Assembly: GCA_964291375.2 (NCBI GenBank)
Contig: OZ219809.1
Span: 496,001 to 560,000 of the forward strand
DNA from: 3107 sp001483205
GTDB taxonomy: Bacteria > Pseudomonadota > Alphaproteobacteria > Rhodobacterales > Rhodobacteraceae
Length of the DNA: 64,000 bases
Direction of reading: 5' to 3'
Below, in pieces: positions 1 through 7,847 of the stretch. The stretch's first letter is position 1. Every line of letters starts with the position of its first letter. A program made the translations under genes and the position numbers. The notes beneath the pieces are model-generated. The model made no database searches, was not told the DNA's origin, and saw only the letters and a list, made by a program, of their open reading frames with translations.

Positions 1-134
1 CCCCCCCGGTCAATGAACCAGACGGTTTCCGGGTCATCAAGGCTGACCGGCATATTTCCGGCACAGGGCACGGATATGCCTTCGCGGGCGGCAAGCCCGG
101 CAATCGAGGTGTATTCCGCGCCCTGATTCTGCAT
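1..134 (-). CDS. NHLP/NHLM bacteriocin-system ABC transporter, second ATP-binding/permease protein (N-terminal fragment)
   Basis: Only the first 44 or so codons are inside the window; the gene runs off the left edge. The start codon overlaps the stop of the preceding peptidase-ABC gene as TGATG, so the two are translationally coupled. The visible protein begins MQNQGAEYTSIAGLAAREG and contains DDPETVWFIDRG, which resembles the N-terminal non-membrane domain of the second ABC protein of NHLP leader-peptide export systems. Known for the family: it works with the C39 peptidase ABC protein and an HlyD-like protein to cleave and export modified peptides. The assignment rests mainly on position and one motif; the ATPase domain is not in view. 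Confidence 0.6.
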   Translation of the reverse strand, partial: MQNQGAEYTSIAGLAAREGISVPCAGNMPVSLDDPETVWFIDRG

Positions 135-2344
135 CAGCCTGACCTGACCAGTTTGTAATATGCGCCGTCGCGGTCCGCGATCAGCTCATCATGGGTGCCG
201 CGCTGGGCCTCAACGCCCTTGTCGAGAACGATGATTTCGTCGCAATCGCGCACGGTGCTCAGCCGGTGCGCGACGATCAGACAGGTAACGCCCCGCCGCC
301 GCAGGGCATCATCGACATATTCCTCTGTCGCGGCGTCAAGGGCGCTGGTCGCCTCGTCCAGAATCAGCACCGTCGGATTGCCCACCAGTGCCCGCGCGAT
401 TTCCAGCCGTTGCCGCTGGCCGCCGCTGAAATTCGCCCCGCCTTCCTCGACCAGGGTCGAATATCCCTGCGGCCTGAGCAGGATTTCGTCATGGATCCCG
501 GCATCCCGCGCCGCGGCAAAGATCGCCTCATCAGGAACCACCGGATTCCACAGGGTGATGTTGTCGCGCAGAGAGGCGGAAAACAGCATCACATCCTGAT
601 CCACCATCGAGACGGATTGCCGCAGAACCTCTTCGGGAATCTCATGCCGGGGGTGGCCGTCGAACAGGATTTCCCCGGACCACGGCTGACAGACCCCCGA
701 AACCAGCCGCGCCAGGGTTGATTTGCCGGACCCGCTGGGGCCGACCAGGGCAACACGCTGTCCCGGTTTGATCACCAGGCTGAAATCCCTTATCAGGGGC
801 GGGCGGCTCTTGTTGAACCCAAAGGTGACGTTCCGCAGCTCGAGCCGCCCCGCCAGCCGGAGCCGCCCGTTGAAGGTGGGTATCAGCCCGGTTTCCGGCT
901 TTCGGCGGCTGAGAACCGGGTCTTCGGCGGCTCTGGTGATGTCTTCAAGCCGTTGCAGATCAATCCTGAGCGCCTGACGGCTATCGGCAAATTCCATAAA
1001 GCGGCCAACCGGTGCCAGAAACATCTCTGCCAGAATATGAAACCCGACCAGCGTGCCCAGGGTCATGTCCCCGGCCATCACCATGCTGCCCCCGACACCA
1101 AGAACCACTGCACTGCGAAAGGCGGCGATCAGCCCCGGAAGCGCGCCATTGACGGCGGCAAGCTCGGAATAGAGCATCCGCGCATGAAGCTCGCGCGCCT
1201 GCTGGCCGCTCCAGCGTGCAAAGAAACGGTCATCTGATCCGGTCATGCGCAGATTGTCCGCATGGCCGAGCATCTGCGCCCCGATGCCCAGCAGCAACCC
1301 CTGTTCGCGCCGCATCGTCTGGCTGCGCACCGCCCGGAGCGCGCCGAGGGAACGGGCCAGCCCCCCGTGCAGACCCGCCAGCACCAGCACGATCAGCGTC
1401 AGCCCCAAATCATAGGTCAGCATCGCGATCAACAGCACCGCGCTCATTGCCATATCCATGATCAGCACCAGAAACTGGTCGGTCAGGTTCCTGGTGATCC
1501 GGTCGATGGAGGACACCCGGTCGGTCAGGTCACCGATCAGCCGGTTTTCAAAGAACTCCACCGGCAGCCGCAACAGCCGGGACAGGCCCCGGCTGTAGTT
1601 GATCACCGAAATACGCACGGACAGCCGCTTCAGAAACCGATACCTGAGCAGGGACAGCACATAGACCAGCACCCCGCCGCCCAGCAATGCCGCCACCAAC
1701 CCGCCCCATGGCCCGTGATTGGCCAGAACATCGTCAACGAAAATGCCCAGAGATGCGGGAATGACCAGCGCCAGCACTGTCAGCATGAAACCACAGGCGA
1801 TCACGCCGGAAAGTGTGGTCCATGACTGGCCGAGCAGGTGGCCCAACTGTCCGGACAGGCCCGGTTGCGCGCCGCCGGGGCTGAAACCGGGGCCGCGACT
1901 GAACCGCAGTGCAATGCCGCTATAGCTGCGCTCGAATGCTTCAGCCGACACCCTGCGTCGCCCCGTGGACGGGTCATTGATATAGAAATTGCGCTCATCG
2001 AACCCCTCAAGAACAACAAAATGGCTGAACTGCCAGAACAGGATCAGGGGCAGCGGGAGCTTTTTCAGTTGATCGGTGCGCAGATTGAGGCCGCTGCATT
2101 CAAGACCGTAATGTCTGGCGGCGCGCACAATGCTTGCGGCGCTGCTGCCGTCCCGGCTGACCTCGCATTTTTCGCGCAATTCGGTCAGTGGCACGAAGCG
2201 CCCGAAAAAGGCCAGTATGCTGCCCAGACAGGCGGCCCCGCATTCCGATGCGTGCATCTGCAACAGAATCGGCGTCGTCACCCTTCGTTTTGACGGGTCC
2301 GGCGCGGTCCTGTCGCTGACCCCCGCAGAAGCGCGTTGCACCAT
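134..2344 (-). CDS. NHLP-type peptidase C39 / ABC permease / ATP-binding protein
   Basis: A 736-residue fused exporter. Residues about 25-150 are a peptidase C39 domain: Gln29 and Cys35 lie in QMHASECGAAC, His108 in FSHFVVLEGF and Asp124 in INDPSTG, giving the full oxyanion and catalytic set. Several membrane segments follow (about 175-460). The ATPase has Walker A GPSGSGKST near 536, the signature FSGGQRQRLEIARA and Walker B VLILDEATSAL. The family cleaves double-glycine-type leaders and exports the peptide across the inner membrane. It lies one base downstream of the HlyD-like gene and overlaps the next ABC gene, so the three form one operon. No precursor peptide or modification enzyme is seen in the window. 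Confidence 0.9.
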   Translation of the reverse strand: MVQRASAGVSDRTAPDPSKRRVTTPILLQMHASECGAACLGSILAFFGRFVPLTELREKCEVSRDGSSAASIVRAARHYGLECSGLNLRTDQLKKLPLPLILFWQFSHFVVLEGFDERNFYINDPSTGRRRVSAEAFERSYSGIALRFSRGPGFSPGGAQPGLSGQLGHLLGQSWTTLSGVIACGFMLTVLALVIPASLGIFVDDVLANHGPWGGLVAALLGGGVLVYVLSLLRYRFLKRLSVRISVINYSRGLSRLLRLPVEFFENRLIGDLTDRVSSIDRITRNLTDQFLVLIMDMAMSAVLLIAMLTYDLGLTLIVLVLAGLHGGLARSLGALRAVRSQTMRREQGLLLGIGAQMLGHADNLRMTGSDDRFFARWSGQQARELHARMLYSELAAVNGALPGLIAAFRSAVVLGVGGSMVMAGDMTLGTLVGFHILAEMFLAPVGRFMEFADSRQALRIDLQRLEDITRAAEDPVLSRRKPETGLIPTFNGRLRLAGRLELRNVTFGFNKSRPPLIRDFSLVIKPGQRVALVGPSGSGKSTLARLVSGVCQPWSGEILFDGHPRHEIPEEVLRQSVSMVDQDVMLFSASLRDNITLWNPVVPDEAIFAAARDAGIHDEILLRPQGYSTLVEEGGANFSGGQRQRLEIARALVGNPTVLILDEATSALDAATEEYVDDALRRRGVTCLIVAHRLSTVRDCDEIIVLDKGVEAQRGTHDELIADRDGAYYKLVRSG

Positions 2345-2345
2345 G

Positions 2346-2930
2346 TTATGGGTGTCTCACTCGAAAAAGCGCCGCCGGGGATTGCCGCCCGAGTTCAATG
2401 ACAACCCGGCATTTCCGGCCTGCGACGGTTGCAGGGTCAAGGCTGTCGTCAAGCGCGATAGTGACGCGATGCACGGAGAGCGGGGCGGCAGGGGCGAAGG
2501 CCGCAAGCTCTGCGGACAGGGGCGCGGGGGAAATCGTCGCGATCCTGCCGCCCAGTGTGTCCGGTGTGTCGGTTGCCCCGTCCGCGTCCCCGTCCGCCGT
2601 GGCCAGGTCTATTGTCACCGGCATCCCGGCCTCTATCTGCGGCGCGGCATCACCCCCGACCCAGACCAGCGCCTGCACCTGTTGCTTGCCCCCGGACAGG
2701 GCCTCGCCCGCCCCGGTCAATACGCCGTCCGCTGCATGGCTGCGGGCGACATTGCCAAGGAACAGCCATGCGGTGAGGATCAGCAGCAACAGGGCCATGG
2801 CGGTGACAAGCAGACGCTCGCGCGGGGTGGAAATCGTCAGCAGCCGGTCAAGTTGCTCACGCTCTTCCTTTGCCTCGGCAACGGTATTATGGAATGAGTC
2901 AAACAGGTTATTGAACACGGCCCTGTGCAT
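2346..2930 (-). CDS. HlyD-like secretion protein of an NHLP-type export system
   Basis: About 194 residues from the chosen ATG. The N-terminus has EEREQLDRLLTISTPRERLL followed by one membrane segment (about residues 44-66) and a short periplasmic region ending in a beta-rich adaptor fold. The Leu-rich 'xxLDxLLxxxxPRxxL' start before the membrane anchor is typical of the short HlyD proteins of NHLP systems. The reading frame extends upstream to 3119, but that part overlaps low-complexity sequence; ATG 2930 has a purine-rich AAGGGG directly before it, which is too close to be convincing. The protein is shorter than usual, so loss of the coiled-coil part is possible. Confidence 0.7.
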   Translation of the reverse strand: MHRAVFNNLFDSFHNTVAEAKEEREQLDRLLTISTPRERLLVTAMALLLLILTAWLFLGNVARSHAADGVLTGAGEALSGGKQQVQALVWVGGDAAPQIEAGMPVTIDLATADGDADGATDTPDTLGGRIATISPAPLSAELAAFAPAAPLSVHRVTIALDDSLDPATVAGRKCRVVIELGRQSPAALFRVRHP

Positions 2931-3157
2931 CCCCTTGGCTTGAAGTTTCAGGGATTTTATGCAATTCCGGGTAAGGAATTTCAAGCCCTCAATATGGCGG
3001 ACACTTCGGTATGCCATCGGCGGGGCAGGGGGCGGCGGTTGCCCGCCCGGGCCATCATGCGGCGGTTTTTCCAAGATTTTGGTGGCGTGTCGCGAATGCA
3101 GCACATACGATTGCCCCAAGAGGGGTCATCAACCAACACTTGGGAGAACCACCCAAA

Positions 3158-3391
3158 ATGATACATCCGGGCAGCACGTCTTTGCGCAGGGTCGCGGTTT
3201 TCGGGCGGGGCACCGCCGGAAATCTGTCCGCTGACCGGGCACACATCCTATGGCTATGTCTTCAACCGGGATATATCCGATCCGGCAGAGGTCGGGGCGG
3301 ATTTTGACGCGCTGCGGACTGGCATCGGATGTGTGCGGTGCCTCTGACCAGTTATGCGCAGATGTCTCAGGGCCTTGGGTGGGATGGCCGC
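3158..3391 (+). pseudogene. Possible decayed coding sequence in three frames, unidentified
   Basis: An ATG at 3158, preceded by GGGAGAACC, opens a short frame containing RRVAVFGRGTAGNLSAD, which resembles a dinucleotide-binding N-terminus of flavin enzymes. A second frame from about 3228 reads PEICPLTGHTSYGYVFNRD and stops near 3345. A third frame from about 3308 reads RMCAVPLTSYAQMSQGLGW and stops at 3391. Successive protein-like stretches in changing frames suggest a gene broken by frameshifts, possibly a flavin-dependent enzyme such as a halogenase; this identity is a guess. The rest of 3120-3564 shows no gene, only an isolated repeat end (ATTATGCAGAGGCC) near 3405. Confidence 0.3.
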
Positions 3392-3564
3392 TGATATGCG
3401 ATTATGCAGAGGCCACGGGGGATGACAGGCGCAGGCATTGCCTGTATCCCGGTGGTATCCGTATGGCGGCGCATGTCGCCGGGTGGCCATGTTCAGGGTC
3501 GCCTGTCTGATTATCGCGGCCCATGCCTTGCCGGGGCTGGTGCCGCTCAACCGGAGAAGGGGCA

Positions 3565-3918
3565 ATGCGCCTCAATGAAAGCGCTTTCAGCGACGCCCGC
3601 CCGGTTGACGGCTACGGGCCGGGGTTCTTTCGCATCGGCGGCACGGCGCATCAGGGGGCGGTGCTGGTTTTGCCCGCCGGGGTGTGCCCGTGGGGTGGCT
3701 ATGACGACCTTGAGGCGCTGATGCGGGCGGCGGACAGCCTTGATGTGCTGCTCGTCGGCACCGGGGCAGAGACCGCGCACCCGCCCGCCGGTTTCCGCAC
3801 CGCGCTGGAGGCGGCGGGTGTGGGGATGGAGCCGATGTCCAGCCCCGCCGCCTGCCGCACCTATAATGTGCTGTTGTCAGAGGGGCGGCGCGTGGGGCTG
3901 GCGCTGTTGCCGGTATAG
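3565..3918 (+). CDS. Mth938/DUF498-domain protein
   Basis: 117 residues, beginning MRLNESAFSDARPVDGYGPG, with a GGAGAAGG ribosome site just upstream of ATG 3565; longer in-frame starts lack one. The fold is the Mth938-like (NDUFAF3-related) domain: conserved FFRIGG, then VLPAGVCPWGGYDDL, LLVGTGAET and a C-terminal YNVLLSEGRRVGLALLPV. In mitochondria the relative assists complex I assembly; the bacterial role is unsettled. In many alphaproteobacteria the gene lies between secDF and the ccm operon, and here it directly precedes ccmA. The expected secF is absent upstream, replaced by the broken sequence at 3158-3391. Confidence 0.85.
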   Translation: MRLNESAFSDARPVDGYGPGFFRIGGTAHQGAVLVLPAGVCPWGGYDDLEALMRAADSLDVLLVGTGAETAHPPAGFRTALEAAGVGMEPMSSPAACRTYNVLLSEGRRVGLALLPV

Positions 3919-4015
3919 CCGGGAAACCTCTGCGTATTGGCCGGGCGGGGCGGGCGCGGCTTTTCGGGCTGTTCACGCATCTGCCACCTGCGCTCTGACA
4001 GGATCGGGGTTGGAG

Positions 4016-4081
4016 CCTGTGATCAATTTTACGTCGTCATGCTATAGCTGCCACCACCAGACAGGCCACCACCAGACAGGC
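4016..4081 (+). repeat. Short repeat copy plus 15-bp tandem repeat upstream of ccmA
   Basis: GCCTGTGATCAATTTTACG at about 4016-4034 recurs in inverted orientation near 24006-24024, next to a shared CTGACAGGATC-like motif. Immediately after it a 15-bp unit CACCACCAGACAGGC is repeated exactly in tandem (4052-4066 and 4067-4081). The block ends 45 bp before the ccmA start and has no coding character. Confidence 0.6.
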
Positions 4082-4126
4082 CGCAAACCGCTTTTCGCGG
4101 GCAGGGCTTTCGGCTAAGCCCCTGTC

Positions 4127-4747
4127 ATGGAGCTGATCGTCGAGAACCTGGCCTGCGCACGGGGCGGCATTCCGGTGCTGGAAAACGTCTCTTTCGTGCT
4201 GCGCCCCGGCCACATACTCGCCCTCAGAGGGCCGAACGGGATCGGCAAGACCACCCTGTTGCGGACCATCGCCGGGCTTCAGCCCGCCCTGTCCGGCCAC
4301 ATATCCCCTGATGCGGATCAGGTCGCCTTTGCCCCCCATGCCGACGGGCTGAAACCGACGCTGACGGTCCGTGAAAACCTGTCCTTCTGGGCGGGGGTCT
4401 ATGGCACGGACCCCGGCGAAACCGACACCGCACTGGCGGCTTTCGGTCTTGCCGGGCTTGCCGGGCGCAGGGCGGCATATCTCTCTGCCGGGCAGAAACG
4501 CCGTCTGGCGCTGGCGCGGCTGTTGCTGACCGGGCGGGCGCTCTGGGCACTTGATGAGCCGACGGTCTCGCTCGACGATGCCGGTGCGGGGCTGTTTGCC
4601 CGCATGGTCACCGCCCATTGCGCACAGGGCGGTCTGGCGCTGATCGCAACCCACGGGGATGCGTGGGACGGGGCAGAGGTGCTTGACCTGACCGGGTTTC
4701 GCGCCGTGCCCCCGGCTTGCCCGGCCCCTGACGGCCCCCTGCCATGA
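4127..4747 (+). CDS. ccmA: Heme exporter ATP-binding protein CcmA
   Basis: 206 residues, ATPase of the CcmABCD complex that powers release of heme-loaded CcmE during c-type cytochrome maturation. Walker A GPNGIGKTT lies at residues 35-43, the ABC signature is LSAGQKRRLALARL and Walker B is LWALDEP. Length is normal for the family. Its last codons overlap the ccmB start (ATGA), and the order ccmA-B-C-D-G follows without other genes. The protein sits on the cytoplasmic face of the inner membrane bound to CcmB. Confidence 0.95.
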   Translation: MELIVENLACARGGIPVLENVSFVLRPGHILALRGPNGIGKTTLLRTIAGLQPALSGHISPDADQVAFAPHADGLKPTLTVRENLSFWAGVYGTDPGETDTALAAFGLAGLAGRRAAYLSAGQKRRLALARLLLTGRALWALDEPTVSLDDAGAGLFARMVTAHCAQGGLALIATHGDAWDGAEVLDLTGFRAVPPACPAPDGPLP

Positions 4748-5400
4748 GTGCGCTTTTCATCCGTGACCTGAAGCTCGCTGTCCGGGCGGGTGGCGGCGGT
4801 GGCCTCGGGCTTGCCTTCTTTCTGATCGTCATTGTGCTGGTGCCGTTCGGGGTCGGGCCGGACAGCGCAACGCTGACGGCCATCGCGCCGGGCATTCTGT
4901 GGCTGGGGGCGCTTCTGTCCTGCCTGCTGACGCTTGACCGCATCTTTGCGCTCGACCACGAGGACGGGTCGCTTGACCTGCTGGCGACCGCGCCGGTGCC
5001 GATGGAGGGCGTGGTGGCGGTAAAGGCGCTGGCCCACTGGCTGACGACCGGCGCGCCGCTGACCCTGCTGGCCCCGGTTCTCGGCCTGCTGCTCAACCTG
5101 CCCGCCGGGGCCTGGGGCTGGCTTGTGCTCAGCCTCGCGCTCGGCACGCCCGCCCTGTCGATGATCGGGGCGTTCGGGGCGGCGCTGACCGTGGGGCTGA
5201 AGCGGGGCGGGTTGCTGGTCTCGCTGCTGGTGCTGCCGCTTTATATCCCGACGCTGATCTTCGGGGCCGAGGTTCTGCGGCGCGGGGGCGCGGGGCTGGA
5301 GACCGGCGCACCGGTGGCGGTTCTGGCCGGGATCACCCTTGGCAGTCTGGCGGCCCTGCCGTTTGCGGCGGCGGCGGCCATCCGCGTCAATCTGCGCTGA
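4744..5400 (+). CDS. ccmB: Heme exporter membrane protein CcmB
   Basis: 218 residues with about six hydrophobic segments and the conserved start MSALFIRDLKLAVRAGGGG. The motif DHEDGSLDLL in the first cytoplasmic loop is typical of CcmB. It is the membrane partner of CcmA and overlaps it by four bases. Its 3' end is unusual: the last 76 bases recur, with two substitutions, 313 bp downstream (5638-5713), without the rest of the gene. The normally tight ccmB-ccmC junction is thereby opened by a repeat-bearing insert. Confidence 0.95.
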   Translation: MSALFIRDLKLAVRAGGGGGLGLAFFLIVIVLVPFGVGPDSATLTAIAPGILWLGALLSCLLTLDRIFALDHEDGSLDLLATAPVPMEGVVAVKALAHWLTTGAPLTLLAPVLGLLLNLPAGAWGWLVLSLALGTPALSMIGAFGAALTVGLKRGGLLVSLLVLPLYIPTLIFGAEVLRRGGAGLETGAPVAVLAGITLGSLAALPFAAAAAIRVNLR

Positions 5401-5713
5401 TTGGAGATAACGCCCCGGCAACCGGGGCATGGGGGATAGTGTCACGCGCCTCACGGCAATATAAAGACCCCTGCATAATAGCTCAGCCGGGCAGCCGCCT
5501 GCCTGGGCGGGCGCTGCCCGGCGTTCCGCCGGGCGGGGCAGGTTGGCCAATGACGCGCCATTATGCAGAGGTCTTTGATAAGGGAATGGTGTGATGCGCC
5601 GCACGACAAGAGCGAAGGCGCGGTCCGGCGTTCCACCGGCCGGGATCACCCCTGGCAGTCTGGCGGCTCTGCCGTTTGCGGCGGCGGCGGCCATCCGCGT
5701 CAATCTGCGCTGA
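5325..5713 (+). repeat. Direct duplication of the ccmB 3' end flanking a repeat element
   Basis: Positions 5325-5400 (end of ccmB including its TGA) and 5638-5713 are the same 76-bp sequence apart from two single-base changes. The intervening 237 bp carries a short inverted-repeat element (5464-5575). The second copy has no start or upstream part of ccmB, so it is a non-coding remnant. It suggests that the insert arrived together with, or caused, a partial duplication of its target. Confidence 0.9.
5464..5575. mobile_element. MITE-like repeat unit, short form (112 bp)
   Basis: The left end AAGACCCCTGCATAAT and right end ATTATGCAGAGGTCTT are inverted copies with one mismatch. Inside the left end is GCTCAGCCGGGCAGCCGCC, and inside the right end CCGGGCGGGGCAGGTTGGCC; these are the two end types seen in the longer units at 27985, 30083 and 42673. 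The 75-bp core present in those is missing here, so this is an internally deleted copy. No coding capacity. Confidence 0.7.
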
Positions 5714-5757
5714 TCCGCGCCATTGCGCCGGGGGCGAAACGGTCATAGGTAAGCCCC

Positions 5758-6492
5758 ATGTCGATCTGGGAATACGCCAACCCGAGCACATTCATGCGCA
5801 CGTCCCGCGTGCTGCTGCCGGTCTTTGCCGGGCTGGCGGCGGCGGGTCTGAGCATCGGGCTTGTCTGGGGGTTCTTTTTTGTGCCCGAAGACGCCCGGCA
5901 CGGCTCGGCAGTCAGGATCATCTTCCTGCATGTGCCCTCGGCGATGATGGCGATCAACATCTGGGGCATGATGCTCATTGCCTCGCTGATCTGGCTGATC
6001 CGCCGTCACCATGTCAGTGCGCTGGCGGCGCGCGCGGCGGCGCATGTCGGGCTGACCATGACCCTGATCGCCCTTATCACCGGCGCGCTGTGGGGACAAC
6101 CGATGTGGGGCACCTGGTGGGCGTGGGAGCCCCGCCTGACCGCGTTCCTGATCCTGTTTCTGTTCTATCTGGGCTATGCCGCGCTGTGGGAAGCGGTCGA
6201 GAACCCGGACACCGCGGCGGACCTTACATCGGTGCTCTGCCTTGTCGGTTCGGTGTTTGCCGTGCTCAGCCGCTATGCGGTGCATTTCTGGAGCCAGGGC
6301 CTGCATCAGGGGGCCACGCTGTCGCTGGACCGCGAAACCAACATCCACAACGCCTATTATGTGCCGTTGCTGATTTCGATTGCCGGGTTTGTGGCGTTGT
6401 TTGTGGCGCTTGTTCTTCTGGGCACCCGAACCGGGATTCAGAGCCGCCGGATGCGGGTGCTGCTTTTGCGCCACAGGGGGGCCGATGTCTGA
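5758..6492 (+). CDS. ccmC: Heme exporter protein CcmC
   Basis: 244 residues, six membrane segments. The diagnostic tryptophan-rich periplasmic motif WGTWWAWEPRLT is present, flanked by histidine-bearing loops (FLHVPSAM and YAVHFWSQGLHQ) that position heme. CcmC loads heme onto CcmE. Start ATG 5758 follows AGGTAAGCCCC. The last eight bases overlap ccmD, so the downstream part of the operon is intact despite the insertion between ccmB and ccmC. Confidence 0.95.
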   Translation: MSIWEYANPSTFMRTSRVLLPVFAGLAAAGLSIGLVWGFFFVPEDARHGSAVRIIFLHVPSAMMAINIWGMMLIASLIWLIRRHHVSALAARAAAHVGLTMTLIALITGALWGQPMWGTWWAWEPRLTAFLILFLFYLGYAALWEAVENPDTAADLTSVLCLVGSVFAVLSRYAVHFWSQGLHQGATLSLDRETNIHNAYYVPLLISIAGFVALFVALVLLGTRTGIQSRRMRVLLLRHRGADV

Positions 6493-6643
6493 GCCGGACA
6501 AATATGCCGCAGAGGTCGGCATGGCCTATGGGGTCAGCCTGATCCTGATTGCCGGGCTTGTCCTGTTCAGCCTGTGGCGCGCCCGCCGGGTGCGCAACGC
6601 GCTGCGGGCGCTCGAACAGGACGAACGGCCCGGCCATGGGTAG
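6485..6643 (+). CDS. ccmD: Heme exporter protein CcmD
   Basis: 52 residues, one membrane helix (GVSLILIAGLVLFSLW) followed by a basic cytoplasmic tail RARRVRNALRAL, the usual CcmD layout. The start overlaps the ccmC stop by eight bases and its own stop overlaps ccmG by eight bases. Known role: small subunit needed to release holo-CcmE from the CcmABC complex. The Tyr in the AYGVSL segment corresponds to the conserved aromatic before the helix. Confidence 0.9.
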   Translation: MSEPDKYAAEVGMAYGVSLILIAGLVLFSLWRARRVRNALRALEQDERPGHG

Positions 6644-7202
6644 GGTCAGGGCGAATCCGCTGTTGCTGATCCCGCCGCTGCTGTTTGCCGGGCTGGCGGC
6701 GTTGTTCTTTGCCGGGCTGGGCCGGGATGATGCCAATGCCCCCCCGACCGGGCGTGTGGGTGGTCCGGCCCCGGCGTTTGCGCTGTTGCAGCTTGGCCCG
6801 GATGCGCCCTTCACCCGGCAGGCGCTGGAGGGGCCGGGGGTCAGGATGGTGAATTTCTGGGCCAGTTGGTGCGCGCCGTGCCGGGCGGAACATCCCAGCC
6901 TGATGGGGCTGGCCGGGGAAGGGGTGCCGATATACGGGGTCAACTACAGGGACGACCCGGCGAAGGCCCTCGCCTTTCTGGAAGAGCTGGGCAACCCGTT
7001 TGCCGCTGTCGGGGCCGATCCCGACGGGCGGGCCGCGATTGAGTGGGGCGTTTCGGGGGTGCCCGAGACGTTTATCCTTGATGGCGACGGGACGATCCTG
7101 CTGCGCTTTGCCGGGCCGATTACCCGGCGGTCGCTGGAGGCCCGTATCCGCCCGGTCCTGGAGGGCGCGGGTCTGGCCGCATCGGGGCCGGTTTCGGAGT
7201 GA
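6636..7202 (+). CDS. ccmG: Periplasmic thiol:disulfide oxidoreductase CcmG/DsbE
   Basis: 188 residues with an N-terminal membrane anchor (about residues 8-28) and a thioredoxin fold. The active site is WCAPC with Cys79 and Cys82; a cis-Pro region GVSGVPETFILDGDG follows. It reduces apocytochrome or CcmH heme-binding thiols. It is the last gene of the ccm operon here; ccmE, ccmF and ccmH are not in this window. Downstream DNA is repeat-rich. Confidence 0.93.
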   Translation: MGRVRANPLLLIPPLLFAGLAALFFAGLGRDDANAPPTGRVGGPAPAFALLQLGPDAPFTRQALEGPGVRMVNFWASWCAPCRAEHPSLMGLAGEGVPIYGVNYRDDPAKALAFLEELGNPFAAVGADPDGRAAIEWGVSGVPETFILDGDGTILLRFAGPITRRSLEARIRPVLEGAGLAASGPVSE

Positions 7203-7847
7203 TGCAGTCGCCGGTCCCGAAACGGGCGGTCAAAGACCTCTGCATAATGGCGCATCAACTGCCAAACCATCCGCCCGGCGGAACGCCGGGCAGCGCTTGC
7301 CCCGCGCCTCAATAAGACCTCTGCATATTCGCTCAGTCGGGCAGCCGCCTGCCTGGGCGGGCGCTTTTCTTGACAGTCCACACTGGCGATGGCCTTGCCA
7401 TAAAGCCTATACGCCCCAACAGGCTGAGGCGTTCAAAGCGCCTGCCCAGGCAGGCGCTGCCCGGCGTTCCGCCGGGCGGGGTGGTTTGGGGGGCCCAAGC
7501 TAATAGGTCAGCAGTGTTGACCTTATCCGCGGATAAGGTCGCGCCCTCTGACCTTATCCAAGACCTCTGCATAAGACTGTATCGTCTCCCGAATGTCCCG
7601 CCCGGTCGCAAGACCGGGCCGCGCCGTCTACCCCTCAATGGGGTGGGCGGCGCGCCCCCCCCTTACCGGGCCGCCATAGGGCTCCGCCCGTTCGGCCCTG
7701 AAACGGTCCCCCGGACCGTTTCCAAGACGGGCCTCACCCCCCACGGCATTTCGCAAAAATTGCACACGCTTTTCCGCGCGCGGTTAACAGACTGGTGACG
7801 CCTGCGCCCCTAGCCTGCCCGCATCCGTTCCCCGCCCGGCCCCAAGA
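7203..7847. repeat. Gene-free repeat mosaic between ccmG and the EAL gene
   Basis: Contains a solitary right-end repeat (AAGACCTCTGCATAAT at 7233), a left-end repeat at 7314 with the 75-bp core (7371-7445), one perfect palindrome CTTATCCGCGGATAAG at 7522-7537, another repeat end near 7560, the hairpin GCCCGGTCGCAAGACCGGGC near 7602, an ACCCC-TCAAT-GGGGT hairpin, and the palindrome GAAACGGTCC/GGACCGTTTC around 7700-7725. No open frame here has gene character. The right end of the 7314 element is truncated near 7500 by other repeat material. Confidence 0.75.

Noticed and set aside
3055..3246. NHLP precursor peptide (63-residue minus-strand frame upstream of the HlyD-like gene)
   Set aside because: No nitrile-hydratase-like leader or double-glycine cleavage site at a plausible place, and it overlaps the apparent plus-strand remnant.
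4399..5703. 434-residue reading frame on the minus strand opposite ccmA/ccmB
   Set aside because: Opposite two clear ccm genes and of low-complexity Gln/Arg composition.
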